Source: CAWGGS01 sp963822095
GTDB taxonomy: Bacteria; Desulfobacterota; Desulfobulbia; Desulfobulbales; Desulfocapsaceae
NCBI GenBank assembly: GCA_963822095.1
Contig: CAWGGS010000033.1
Location: 19,714 to 83,713 of the forward strand
Reading direction: 5' to 3'
DNA: 64,000 nucleotides
Shown piece by piece: positions 17,334 to 25,308 of the stretch. The translations under genes were made by a program, and so were the position numbers. Every line of letters starts with the position of its first letter. Position 1 is the stretch's first letter. The notes under the pieces were generated by a model. It searched no databases. It was not told the DNA's origin and saw nothing but the letters and a program-made list of their open reading frames with translations.

Positions 17334-17402
17334 TATCAGCTATATCAAAGGACACTGAACACAGAGAAGCCTTAATTTTAAGGTGCGCAGATACCCTCAG
17401 AG

Positions 17403-18107
17403 TTACCCCTCCGGGTCCCTTTCCTTCCCCAGGGCCGGACCCTCGGATTCCTCCTGTGCGGGTTTCGGCTGCCAGCGCTCCTGAAGGGCGGGCATATTTT
17501 TGCTGTGGGTTAAGACTACAATCTCGTCACCTTCCCGAAAGGTTGTTTCTTCATTGGCATGAGAAAACCTGCCATCGCGGTAATAACAGATAATCTTGGC
17601 CTCGGCAGGCAGATTCATATCCTTGACCGCCACCACATCTTCCTTTCCAGCAGTCAAGATAAAAAACCGGGCCTCGTCCTTGATGATAGTGGAAAGTTCA
17701 ACATTTTCACTGCCTCCCACCATGTCCACCAGATACCGGCTGATTGTGCGGGAGGGGATGATCGTGTCTTCCAGGCCCAACTCATGACAAATACCCTCAA
17801 ACTGCGGATCGCCTATGCTTGTCACCACGCGTTTGAAACCCAGCGACCGACCTATGAGGCCGGCGATGAGATTTGCCTGATCGTTATCGGAAAGACAAAA
17901 CAGAAAGTCGGTGTCAGTGGGATTGACCTCTCTCAGGACTTTGGGATGGCTGCCGTCACCCTGCAGGAAACTGCAATCCATCTCTTCAGACAGTTCATCG
18001 ATCCTGGCCTTATCGGTGTCGATAATAATGACTTCATGCCCTTTGTTGCCGAGCATCCTGGCCGTTTCAATGCTGACTAATCCCGCTCCGATAAATACGG
18101 TTCTCAT
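17403..18107 (-). CDS. TrkA/KtrA-type NAD-binding potassium channel regulator
   Basis: 234 residues with one RCK unit, half the length of E. coli TrkA. The N-terminal Rossmann fold shows FIGAGLVSIETARMLG (GxGxxG-like) and the acidic residue at IIIDTD. DGSHPKVL and DNDQANLIAGLI are typical of RCK-N. A TrkA-C domain fills the second half (VKDMNLPAEAKIICYYRDG, EGDEIVVLTHS). It binds NAD(H) or nucleotides and gates the TrkH pore. It overlaps trkH by four bases, so the subunits are made together. The C-terminal 25 residues are a charged tail. Confidence 0.9.
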   Translation of the reverse strand: MRTVFIGAGLVSIETARMLGNKGHEVIIIDTDKARIDELSEEMDCSFLQGDGSHPKVLREVNPTDTDFLFCLSDNDQANLIAGLIGRSLGFKRVVTSIGDPQFEGICHELGLEDTIIPSRTISRYLVDMVGGSENVELSTIIKDEARFFILTAGKEDVVAVKDMNLPAEAKIICYYRDGRFSHANEETTFREGDEIVVLTHSKNMPALQERWQPKPAQEESEGPALGKERDPEG

Positions 18108-19585
18108 ACTCCCTCCATTCTTCTGCCAAACCAGGTTCCTGGATACAGCATAACCAACCAGGCGATGATTTCAAGCCTGCCCATCAACATGTCAACACAC
18201 AAAACCCCTTTTAGATATCCGGGCAAGGCCACACTCGTCACCCCCACAGAAAGCCCCGCTGTTCCCGTTGCCGAAACCACGTCGAACAGAGAGTCGAGGG
18301 GGTTGTATCCAGCGGCCACAAACAACAGCCAGGACAGTCCCACGATCATGACGAACAGCAGGATGAGCAACAGAGAGGCATGGACCTCGTCGTTCTGCAG
18401 GCGGCGGCCGGCCATCCGGGGTTCGAGGACGGCGTGCTTGGGCAGGCAGGTCCTCAGGAGAATCAGACGAAACATGCTTGCCGCAATCAACAGCCGCAGC
18501 ACCTTGAATCCTCCCGCAGTCGAGCCAACGCCGCCGCCGACAAGCATCGAGAAAATCAAGACCAGCTTCGAGCCCGCATCAAGCTGATCGCAGGGCATCG
18601 AGGAAAATCCCGAGGTTGTCTGCGCAAAAAAGGCCAGCATCGGCGCATGATGGAGTACCTGCTGCCAGGTCATGCCGACACTCAACCACATGGCAATGCC
18701 CACCGCCACCGAAACGACCAGAGCAGCGATAACGATGATCCGAAGTTGCAGAAAGGCCACTGCGACAATCCGCTTCTCCTTGAACATCCGATGATAAAAG
18801 GCCAACGGGACCGCACCGGCGATACAGAGCAGGGTAATCCATACCTGTGCGGGCCAGGAGACCATTGCCAGGCTACCGTCATGCGTGGCAAAGCCCCCGG
18901 TCGAGACCGCTGCGAAGGTATAGAGCACCGCATCAAAGAACCCGACACCCGTGAGCACGGCACCAATGACACCCAGGATGGTCAAAACGCCATAGACTTT
19001 CAGGATTCGCCGTGTGTGCGCTCGGGTACCGCCGACCAGGTCGTCGCTTTCAGCCTCTATGCCGGCAAGCCCTTTGGTCACCAGACCCGGTTGAATGACG
19101 AAGGCCAGTGAGAGGATAATAATGCCCAGTCCGCCATACCACTGCATCCAGGCACGGGCAAAAAGAAAGGTCGACGGTGCGCCCGTAAGGGTTGCCTTCA
19201 TGCTCAGCCCTGTGGTTGTTACACCGGATACAGCCTCGAAGAAGGCATCCGGGAAAGTCAGGCCCGAGGCCATCATCGGGTAAGACATCACAAGCGGGGT
19301 GAACAGCAGCATCAGCGCAACCACGACCATCCCTTCATTGGCCTGCACCCTGGAAGGAGCGCGCAGCCGGGCAAGGATTGTCCCAAGGGCCGTAAGTCCA
19401 GCAGCCACTATGCCATACCGCAGAAGCAGGAGTGTGTCACCAAAAAATATCGATACACCCAGCGGCACCAGCGTCAGTATTGCGAGTATCACGCACAGCT
19501 GACCGAAATACTTAAAAACCACCCGAAACCGGACGGCGTACATGAGTTCTTTTGCCTGTTTCGCCACCGATTGGTAACTCCTCAC
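18104..19585 (-). CDS. trkH: TrkH family potassium uptake pore protein
   Basis: 493 residues with four M1-P-M2 repeats. The selectivity-filter glycines are visible in SGVTTTGLS (about residue 135), AVSTGGFATHD (about 232), QTTSGFSSMP (about 325) and SATGTAGLSVG (about 440). It forms the membrane pore for K+ uptake and needs the RCK subunit encoded directly downstream. The start is a GTG that overlaps the stop of the upstream CAP-domain gene (GTGA), giving a three-gene coupled set. K+ uptake is a first response to osmotic stress, which fits the neighbourhood. Confidence 0.9.
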   Translation of the reverse strand: MRSYQSVAKQAKELMYAVRFRVVFKYFGQLCVILAILTLVPLGVSIFFGDTLLLLRYGIVAAGLTALGTILARLRAPSRVQANEGMVVVALMLLFTPLVMSYPMMASGLTFPDAFFEAVSGVTTTGLSMKATLTGAPSTFLFARAWMQWYGGLGIIILSLAFVIQPGLVTKGLAGIEAESDDLVGGTRAHTRRILKVYGVLTILGVIGAVLTGVGFFDAVLYTFAAVSTGGFATHDGSLAMVSWPAQVWITLLCIAGAVPLAFYHRMFKEKRIVAVAFLQLRIIVIAALVVSVAVGIAMWLSVGMTWQQVLHHAPMLAFFAQTTSGFSSMPCDQLDAGSKLVLIFSMLVGGGVGSTAGGFKVLRLLIAASMFRLILLRTCLPKHAVLEPRMAGRRLQNDEVHASLLLILLFVMIVGLSWLLFVAAGYNPLDSLFDVVSATGTAGLSVGVTSVALPGYLKGVLCVDMLMGRLEIIAWLVMLYPGTWFGRRMEGV

Positions 19586-20247
19586 AGGTTTTTTAACGAT
19601 GGGGTTTCATATCGCGGGGACTCATGGAACCTCCCCGAGAAATCGATGACGCACATACGCCCGAAACGGGGATGAGAGCCGCAAGAGACTCCAGCGCTGA
19701 TAAAAACGGGATTGAACAGGTTCTTCCGATGCCCCCGTCCCGGCACCCCTTCGTCGATGATCATCTGGATGACCATACTCCGGGGATCGTCGAGACCATA
19801 GACGATGTTTTCACCGATCTGTCCCTTCCATGTCCCATGCTGTTCGATTCGTCCCTGCATTCCACTGCTTCGCAGGCTACCATGGCCGGTGGCGCCGGAT
19901 CTGCCCTGCTCCGTGATGAGTTCCGCCGCAGCGTCGGCAAGTCCCGCCGACCAGATTAACGGCGGCAGCGGTTTCTGGTGGGACAGGAATTGGATCACCT
20001 CATCGACGGCATCACTCCCCTTACTGGTCTGTATGGGGTCGGCTATTCCCGGCATTTGGTAAGATTTCTCTTGGAAACGGCTGCGCCACTCGCAAAGAAA
20101 TCGGGCAAATGTAAGTGGTTCGGTGCGGACCAGATTGATCTCCACCAGCACCTGCCTGGCCAAATCTTCTTGCAGGGCCACAACAGATGGAACAAACACG
20201 GCGAGCTGAAATACGGTTATCACGGCACATAGGATGCGGTTATTCAT
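19582..20247 (-). CDS. Secreted CAP-domain (SCP/PR1-like) protein
   Basis: About 221 residues from the ATG at 20247, which gives a proper signal peptide (MNNRILCAVITVFQLAVFVP). An upstream start would put 19 non-hydrophobic residues before it. The CAP domain occupies most of the rest: a helix containing RQVLVEINLVRTEP, the HGSLRSSGMQGRIEQHG region, GENIVYG, and GHRKNLFNPVFISAGVSC. The family's conserved His and Glu residues are visible. Bacterial CAP proteins are extracellular or periplasmic, often of unknown role. The coupling to trkH is unusual. Confidence 0.85.
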   Translation of the reverse strand: MNNRILCAVITVFQLAVFVPSVVALQEDLARQVLVEINLVRTEPLTFARFLCEWRSRFQEKSYQMPGIADPIQTSKGSDAVDEVIQFLSHQKPLPPLIWSAGLADAAAELITEQGRSGATGHGSLRSSGMQGRIEQHGTWKGQIGENIVYGLDDPRSMVIQMIIDEGVPGRGHRKNLFNPVFISAGVSCGSHPRFGRMCVIDFSGRFHESPRYETPSLKNL

Positions 20248-20489
20248 TTCAACGCGTGCCCCTCTGAATTGCCGAGAATCATGTGCAGGCAGGCGGAACA
20301 ACATCGGACAATATATTGAGATTATTTATTTTTCAAGAACAACCGTCCATCCAGAAATGAGATATTTTGTTCTAAATCGAGGCGCGATGGCAAATTTTAC
20401 CGGAGGCATATACAGAATATTCCGAAGATTAAATTTGACAGCGCAACGAAGAGCTAGGGCAAAATAGCCGTTTCAGGATGGACACTCAA

Positions 20490-20693
20490 CTATCGGTTGT
20501 CTTTACGTTCACGCAGAAAATCGAGAATCTGCTCGACCACGGCCAGTCCCAATGTTAAATTCGAAACGGTATTGCACGCCCCGCTCAAAATACCACGGAC
20601 CTCGATCTGAACCAGGCGGCGACGCAGCTCACAACATATGGCCAGGCGTTTTTTGCCCTCCTGGAGGGTTTTCAGTTCCTGGTTGAGAAGCAT
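20490..20693 (-). CDS. Small hypothetical protein at the end of the YqjD/YqjE operon
   Basis: 67 residues, no signal peptide, with a weakly hydrophobic helix (GACNTVSNLTLGLAVVEQIL). It overlaps the end of the holin-family gene by 22 bases, so it is translated from the same message. In position it corresponds to YqjK of enterobacteria, but the sequence similarity is not clear to me. The function is unknown. Confidence 0.6.
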   Translation of the reverse strand: MLLNQELKTLQEGKKRLAICCELRRRLVQIEVRGILSGACNTVSNLTLGLAVVEQILDFLRERKDNR

Positions 20694-21061
20694 GTCATGT
20701 CCTTTTTCAATTCGGCAACGCTCTGTTCAAAGGCCAGCGGTTTTCGTCCCAGATGTCGACTCAGCTTGAGAAAAACGACTACTCCCGCCAGCATGCTGGC
20801 CACTGCCGCAGCAACAAGTCCGTAAATCCTTAATTCCGGAGGCAATACGTATAGGCCCGCCAGAACCAGCAGCAGGAGTCCGAGCATTGAAAATACCACA
20901 CCTATACAGGCCAGGAGCAATGCCTGGACCAGACGTATTTTGGCTTCGCGCAACTCCAAAGCCAGCAGTTCCAGACGATCCTCAAGGATTTGGGCGGCTA
21001 TCCCACCCAACCGCCCTGCAGCTCCTGCAAACCCGGAAATAATCAGCGGCAGCCTGTTCAT
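20672..21061 (-). CDS. Phage-holin superfamily III / YqjE-like membrane protein
   Basis: 129 residues from the ATG at 21061, one base after the stop of the YqjD-like gene. The longer open frame upstream is antisense-like and overlaps that gene. It starts with an amphipathic helix (FAGAAGRLGGIAAQILEDRLELLALELREAK), then two membrane helices (LLLACIGVVFSMLGLLLLVL and IYGLVAAAVASMLAGVVVFL), then a charged tail. This is the usual PF07332 layout. Relatives in E. coli (YqjE) sit beside YqjD and are expressed in stationary phase. Confidence 0.82.
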   Translation of the reverse strand: MNRLPLIISGFAGAAGRLGGIAAQILEDRLELLALELREAKIRLVQALLLACIGVVFSMLGLLLLVLAGLYVLPPELRIYGLVAAAVASMLAGVVVFLKLSRHLGRKPLAFEQSVAELKKDMTCFSTRN

Positions 21062-21062
21062 G

Positions 21063-21359
21063 CTATTTCCTTGACATGAACCAGCCCATAAGCAGGCCCG
21101 CGAGAAATGTGCCGCCGATGGCATAGTACGGCTGAATATGAATGAACTCATCCGCGGCTTTGACCTTGACCATAAGCTGATCTTCAAGCTCGCCAAGACC
21201 GCTCTTGGAGGAGTCCAGGCGTTCTTTCAGGGCAGATCTGGCTGCCTTGATTCGATCGTCCAGCTCTCCGGAAGTAGCGTCCACGAGTGCATGGGCATGT
21301 TCGATGATGTGCTGCATTTCTTCACTCATGTTTTTTGAATGATCTTTTGCGCTTGCCAT
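21063..21359 (-). CDS. ElaB/YqjD/DUF883 family membrane-anchored protein
   Basis: 98 residues: a helical cytoplasmic part (EEMQHIIEHAHALVDATSG, IKAARSALKERLDSSKSG) and one C-terminal membrane anchor (YYAIGGTFLAGLLMGWFMSRK). E. coli YqjD anchors ribosomes to the membrane in stationary phase through the same layout. That role is known for the family and only inferred here. It is the first gene of the three-gene operon behind the sigma-54 promoter at 21459-21472, with a long palindrome in the leader. Confidence 0.85.
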   Translation of the reverse strand: MASAKDHSKNMSEEMQHIIEHAHALVDATSGELDDRIKAARSALKERLDSSKSGLGELEDQLMVKVKAADEFIHIQPYYAIGGTFLAGLLMGWFMSRK

Positions 21360-21405
21360 GTTGGATAATCTCCTTAAGACTGCTGATAAATTTAAAAACG
21401 GGGTT

Positions 21406-21435
21406 AGCCCGGATTTCTCATGAGAAATCCGGGCT
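21406..21435. repeat. Perfect 30-bp palindrome in the yqjD-like leader
   Basis: AGCCCGGATTTCTCA is followed at once by its exact reverse complement. On the transcript this would be a 15-bp hairpin between the sigma-54 start point and the ATG. Half of it recurs at 42011-42031 and, less exactly, at 44588-44604. It could be a terminator, a stability element or part of a small repeat family. Confidence 0.65.
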
Positions 21436-21458
21436 GATTCTTCTCTCAGTCCTATGTA

Positions 21459-21472
21459 GCAATCATTGTGCC
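21459..21472 (-). promoter_or_regulatory. Sigma-54 promoter of the yqjD-like operon
   Basis: Minus strand: CCTGGCACAATGATTGC, an excellent match to TGGCAC-N5-TTGC with GG-N10-GC. The enhancer at 21572-21603 lies 100 bases upstream, and the first start codon lies 100 bases downstream. Confidence 0.88.
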
Positions 21473-21571
21473 AGGTTTTTTAACCGGCATCATGTGATCT
21501 ATCATTCTGATTTCAAGGAAGAATTTAGGGAAAAGAGATCAAAAGATTGCTGTTGCCAGTAAGAGAGCACA

Positions 21572-21603
21572 GGTCATATATGCCCATATGGTCATATATG
21601 ACC
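21572..21603 (-). promoter_or_regulatory. Enhancer-like tandem palindrome, copy 4
   Basis: GGTCATATATGCCC, four bases, then the perfect 14-bp palindrome GGTCATATATGACC. It is 100 bases upstream of the sigma-54 promoter at 21459-21472. It belongs to the 367-bp block duplicated at 60694-61060. Confidence 0.85.
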
Positions 21604-21723
21604 TCTACCTGGGTACCCGATCAAGGTCTCTGGAATGATGATCCTATGGTTAAAAAAGATAGCTCTAAATGAGATCCATGGAGCTTGACTGTTACTTACC
21701 CGAGGTCACCTGCTAACGGACTC

Positions 21724-22920
21724 CTATTCACCAAGGGCGTTTCGCGCCAGAGAATCCAGATCTGTATCCGTGACCGTGGGAAGAAAACGTTTTCGATAAA
21801 GCTCGTCATGCAAGATATTCACAATGGCAACCAGGGGTGCGGCAACCAGAGCACCCAGCACACCGAAGGCTGCCACGCATAAAAGCAGAGAGAAGATCAC
21901 AGCCACCGGATGCAGTTTCATGCTGCGTGCCATAACGAAAGGAAGGATCATATTGTTTTCAACGACCTGGACAGCGAAATACCCGAGTAAAACCCAAAGG
22001 GGAGTCTTGCTTCCTTCACCCAGGGCCAACAAAAGGGCAGGCACTGCGCTCAGGATTGGACCCAGGTAGGGAATCGCCTCGAAGACTCCCGCAATCAGCC
22101 CGAGAACCAAGGCATCCACAAATCCGAAAAAGGGCCACATGAGCAGAAACACAAACAAACCGACGGTCAGCATCGACAGCAGTGTCGCGAACGCCCAGGT
22201 TGGCACAAATTTTACAACCCTGTGCATGATAGTCAGGGTCTGGTTGTGGTGACGCTCGGGTACAATCAAAAAGATCGCACCGAAAATGGGGCGGGGATTC
22301 ATCAGTGTAAAGATCACTCCGAAGAATACCATCACCAGCACAACCATGATCTGAGCCGCGTTGAATGCCACCGCTGTAAAACTACCAAGCACGCTTTGAA
22401 TCATCTGACCCAACCTGGAACGGAGTGATCCCAAATCTTTCGGAGTTTTTGGTGGCATGGGTTTAGCGGTTCGTCGCACGACTTTGGGCTTGCCTTCGTC
22501 CGTTGCTGTCTCGGCAATTTCAGTGGTGACTTCCGCCTGGAGTTTTTCCTCGGAAAGCACTGCCTGTTGCTCCATTTTGATCAGGGGCTTTTGCATACGT
22601 TCCCAATACACGGGCAACTGTTCCGAAAGCTTGGTGACCGAATCCTTCATCGGCCCGAAGAAAGCCCATCCCGTCAAAGCAATGACCACAACCAATGCCG
22701 CCACGATCAGCCCCGTCGCTCCTTTTCTTCCACCTGTAGAACCCCGCCTTCGCGAGATCACGGGATTGACTGCAAGCGAAATCAGCAGAATAAGCAGAAG
22801 CGACAATATGATTGGAGACAGCAGAGAGAACGTTTGGATGAACGCGAAGAATGCCGCTCCAAGTATAAGATATGCATAGACCGGGGTTGGCCTCACCTCT
22901 GGTTTGGAATCGTCAGGCAT
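21724..22920 (-). CDS. AI-2E family transporter (PerM-like)
   Basis: 398 residues with about eight membrane helices. The family core is visible in GFVDALVLGLIAGVFEAIPYLGPILSAVPALL (about residues 270-300) and LLGYFAVQVVENNMILPFVMARSMKLHP (about 320-345). A hydrophilic loop of about 60 residues (KLQAEVTTEIAETATDEGKP) interrupts the N-terminal half. Members export signalling molecules or act as Na+/H+ antiporters, so the substrate is open. It lies 11 bases after the PPK2 gene. Its last 30 codons recur, diverged, at 60962-61054. Confidence 0.88.
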   Translation of the reverse strand: MPDDSKPEVRPTPVYAYLILGAAFFAFIQTFSLLSPIILSLLLILLISLAVNPVISRRRGSTGGRKGATGLIVAALVVVIALTGWAFFGPMKDSVTKLSEQLPVYWERMQKPLIKMEQQAVLSEEKLQAEVTTEIAETATDEGKPKVVRRTAKPMPPKTPKDLGSLRSRLGQMIQSVLGSFTAVAFNAAQIMVVLVMVFFGVIFTLMNPRPIFGAIFLIVPERHHNQTLTIMHRVVKFVPTWAFATLLSMLTVGLFVFLLMWPFFGFVDALVLGLIAGVFEAIPYLGPILSAVPALLLALGEGSKTPLWVLLGYFAVQVVENNMILPFVMARSMKLHPVAVIFSLLLCVAAFGVLGALVAAPLVAIVNILHDELYRKRFLPTVTDTDLDSLARNALGE

Positions 22921-22931
22921 GGTTTTTTCTT

Positions 22932-23795
22932 TTACAGCAGTTTGCGGATGGCTTTTAATTCCCGGCGACGTTTCGAGCTGGTCTTAGGATATTCCATCTT
23001 TAAATCACCCAACGCATCAAGGATAATTTGCGACACTATCAACCGTGCATTCTTCTTATCGTCGGCCGGCACGACATGCCATGGCGCGTGCCGGGTGCTG
23101 GTCGCATGCAGGCAGTCCTCATACGCCTCCATGTACTGCTGCCAATAGGTCCTCTCGTGAATGTCGGCCAGACTGAATTTCCAGTTCTTTTCAGGCTCAT
23201 CGATGCGCGCCAGGAAACGATTCCGTTGCTCATCCTCGGATAGATGGAGAAATATTTTGATGATCCGGGTGCCGTTGCGGTGGAGATGTTCCTCGAAGTC
23301 GACAATGGAAGCAAACCGCTCCTGCCAGATGGTCTTCTCATCGAGCAATTCATCCGGAAGCCCCTGGGAGCGAAGGATCTCCGGATGCACGCGGGCAACG
23401 AGCACCTCCTCATAGTAGGACCGGTTGAAGATCCCTATCCGTCCCCGTTCCGGCAGACATCTGGTCGTGCGCCAGAGGAAATCATGCTCCAGCTCTTCGG
23501 CACTCGGTTGTTTGAAATTGAACACCTGACAGCCCTGGGGATTAACTCCAGACATGACATGCCGGATAGCACCATCCTTGCCGGCGGCATCCATTGCCTG
23601 AAAAACAACCAGCACCGCATAGCGGTTGGACGCATAATGAAGATGCTGCAGTGCACTCAACTCCTCAATATGTTCTTCCAGAAACTTACGGTACTGCTTC
23701 TTCGATTTGTAAAAGGGTTTCACTCTCGTCGGTCGTTTTTCGAGTTTGAACTTTTCTCCGGAACATATCCTGAAATCTTTGGTCGCAATATTCAT
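22932..23795 (-). CDS. ppk2: Polyphosphate kinase 2 family protein
   Basis: 287 residues from the ATG at 23795, which has an AGAGGTGA site. The longer frame from 23900 would add 35 residues without family similarity. Walker A reads FQAMDAAGKDG (about residues 66-76) and the lid and Walker B region IGIFNRSYYEEVLVARVHPE (about 130). PPK2 enzymes move phosphate between polyphosphate and nucleoside mono- or diphosphates. This sequence looks like the AMP/ADP-phosphorylating groups, but class cannot be fixed by eye. It sits between the glycoamylase and AI-2E genes in an energy-reserve cluster. Confidence 0.9.
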   Translation of the reverse strand: MNIATKDFRICSGEKFKLEKRPTRVKPFYKSKKQYRKFLEEHIEELSALQHLHYASNRYAVLVVFQAMDAAGKDGAIRHVMSGVNPQGCQVFNFKQPSAEELEHDFLWRTTRCLPERGRIGIFNRSYYEEVLVARVHPEILRSQGLPDELLDEKTIWQERFASIVDFEEHLHRNGTRIIKIFLHLSEDEQRNRFLARIDEPEKNWKFSLADIHERTYWQQYMEAYEDCLHATSTRHAPWHVVPADDKKNARLIVSQIILDALGDLKMEYPKTSSKRRRELKAIRKLL

Positions 23796-23884
23796 GATCA
23801 CCTCTTTTCTTATTCTTCCAGTTATTGCCCTGATGAAAATCCTCCTTGGCAATCTGTTCGTCGCCCCGATAGCCCCCGGCAATC

Positions 23885-24130
23885 TATGAGTCATAACCAC
23901 CCGCCGCTAAAACCCGCCCGCCACAAACCGTAGGCGATATATGGACAGTTTCGCATCAATCGCCACAATAAGCCGGTGTGATAGTTTTCGATCATCAAAA
24001 GAATCGGCCCTTGATTAAGCCCGTAATGCCAGGGCGACACCCATCCATAGGGATTGCTGGATTTGACCGGGTGGGTTCGGGTTAAACGTCGCTTTGAAGC
24101 CGTAAGGGTTATGTGCTGTTAATTTAACCT
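23885..24130 (-). repeat. Segment duplicated at 63185-63419 (left copy)
   Basis: Covers the last codons of the glycoamylase gene and the spacer down to the original start region of PPK2. The right copy is about 85% identical by eye, with small deletions, and sits directly before the sugar-transporter gene. Shared stretches include GGCGATATATGGACAGTTTC and CATCCATAGGGATTGCTGG. Confidence 0.8.
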
Positions 24131-25186
24131 GGTTAATATAATAGTCAATTGAGGGCAGCACGATCTCGGATGCGAACGGCAGTGATGCCACCACCGCCCA
24201 AGGCGCAATAGTGCCGTCATCGGGCCCATACGGAACGCCTCGTCCCAGATAATCGAAGAACTGTCGCTCGATGCCGTTCACTTTGATCGTGTCGGGGCCG
24301 GGGCCGTCGCTTGCGGTAATTCCCCAGCAATGGCGGTCATAACCGGCAAACTTACGCGGGTTGTCCATCGCATACTGTTGTTGCACATAGGTTGCGCGAC
24401 GGCTGTTCTCAAAATAATCGATGCCCTTATTGCGCATAAACGCGTCCTGGATGCCGCGAAAATAAATCGAGACATGTGAGAGTTGGTGCGTGAACAACGG
24501 CCCGGCATAAAGATAGTCATATCCGTAACAGTGCTCCCATCGATACGTCGAAGTCCACCCGGCGTAGCAACTCTCGGGCAGCGGATGAGCAGGCGAGCTC
24601 AGTCCTAGAATATACAACAGCATCGCCTCATCGTACCCTTCCCAATGGTAGTTGAGAAATCCGCTTTCGGGTTTCCAGCCGTGGATAACCGTTGCGCCAT
24701 GGTTTTGCGCCCATTGCCAATCCGCGCGGCAATAGAGCAAGTCGGCAAGTGTGCGGATTTCAAGTTCGTCGGCTGTATCCGCATCAAAATACATCCCGGC
24801 TGTTAACGCGCCGGCCAGCAGGAATGCGCTATCTATCGTTGACAGTTCGTATTGCCAGGCACGACAGCCGGTTCGCATGATGAGAAAATGATACGAGCCC
24901 TTATAACCGGTGGCCTCGGATTCGGGACCTTGGGGGCTGTTCCCAAAAAACGCAACGTGGTCAATGTCCGTTCCACCGCCGCGGCACGCGGCATAAATCC
25001 GCGTTCGACGGCCAATGGGTACGCCGCCAGCGCAAAGCCGGTGGCGGCTATGCTTGCAGGCCAGTCCTCTGCGGTCTTGTCCTTCACCAGCCCGTTGTCC
25101 GGATGCGTCTCATGCGGCAAGTAGCTGAATGAGACGTTCTGAAGCCTTTCCAACTCAGTCTCCGAGATGAGTCCTGTACTGTTCAT
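24015..25186 (-). pseudogene. Glycoamylase-family (PF10091) hydrolase, frameshifted
   Basis: Two frames (25186-24833 and 24878-24015) join into one protein of about 390 residues if one base is added to the A6 run at 24945-24950. The continuous reading passes through NSPQGPESEATGYKGSYHF, giving the family's typical order. The C-terminal part shows YELSTIDSAFLLAGAL, ADWQWAQ, GYDEAMLLYILGL, RHCWGITASDGP and DDGTIAPWA, all typical of glycoamylase/GH144-like alpha-alpha toroids. There is no signal peptide, so it may be cytoplasmic. It lies between the H+-ATPase and PPK2 genes. It may be a real pseudogene or carry a homopolymer sequencing error. Its 3' end is duplicated at 63 kb. Confidence 0.78.
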
Positions 25187-25308
25187 GTTTTTTTCTTCGC
25201 GTAAGGTTTTGGTTTGGCTTTGACTTTCTCTTTATGGATTTGCAGTTCCGCCTGCATCCAGTCCTCTACCGCCCCACCGTCACTGCGACCTCTCTTCGCG
25301 TAGAGTTC

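Noticed and set aside
10727..20247. Similarity to the known transmissible locus of stress tolerance (FtsH, Hsp20, ClpG, YfdX, HdeD)
   Set aside because: Only FtsH is shared. The small heat-shock protein, ClpG, YfdX, HdeD and KefB-type genes are absent, so this is a different gene set.
20672..21359. Holin-family and neighbouring genes considered as a prophage remnant
   Set aside because: The set matches the YqjD-YqjE type of bacterial stress genes, and no phage structural or lysis genes are nearby.
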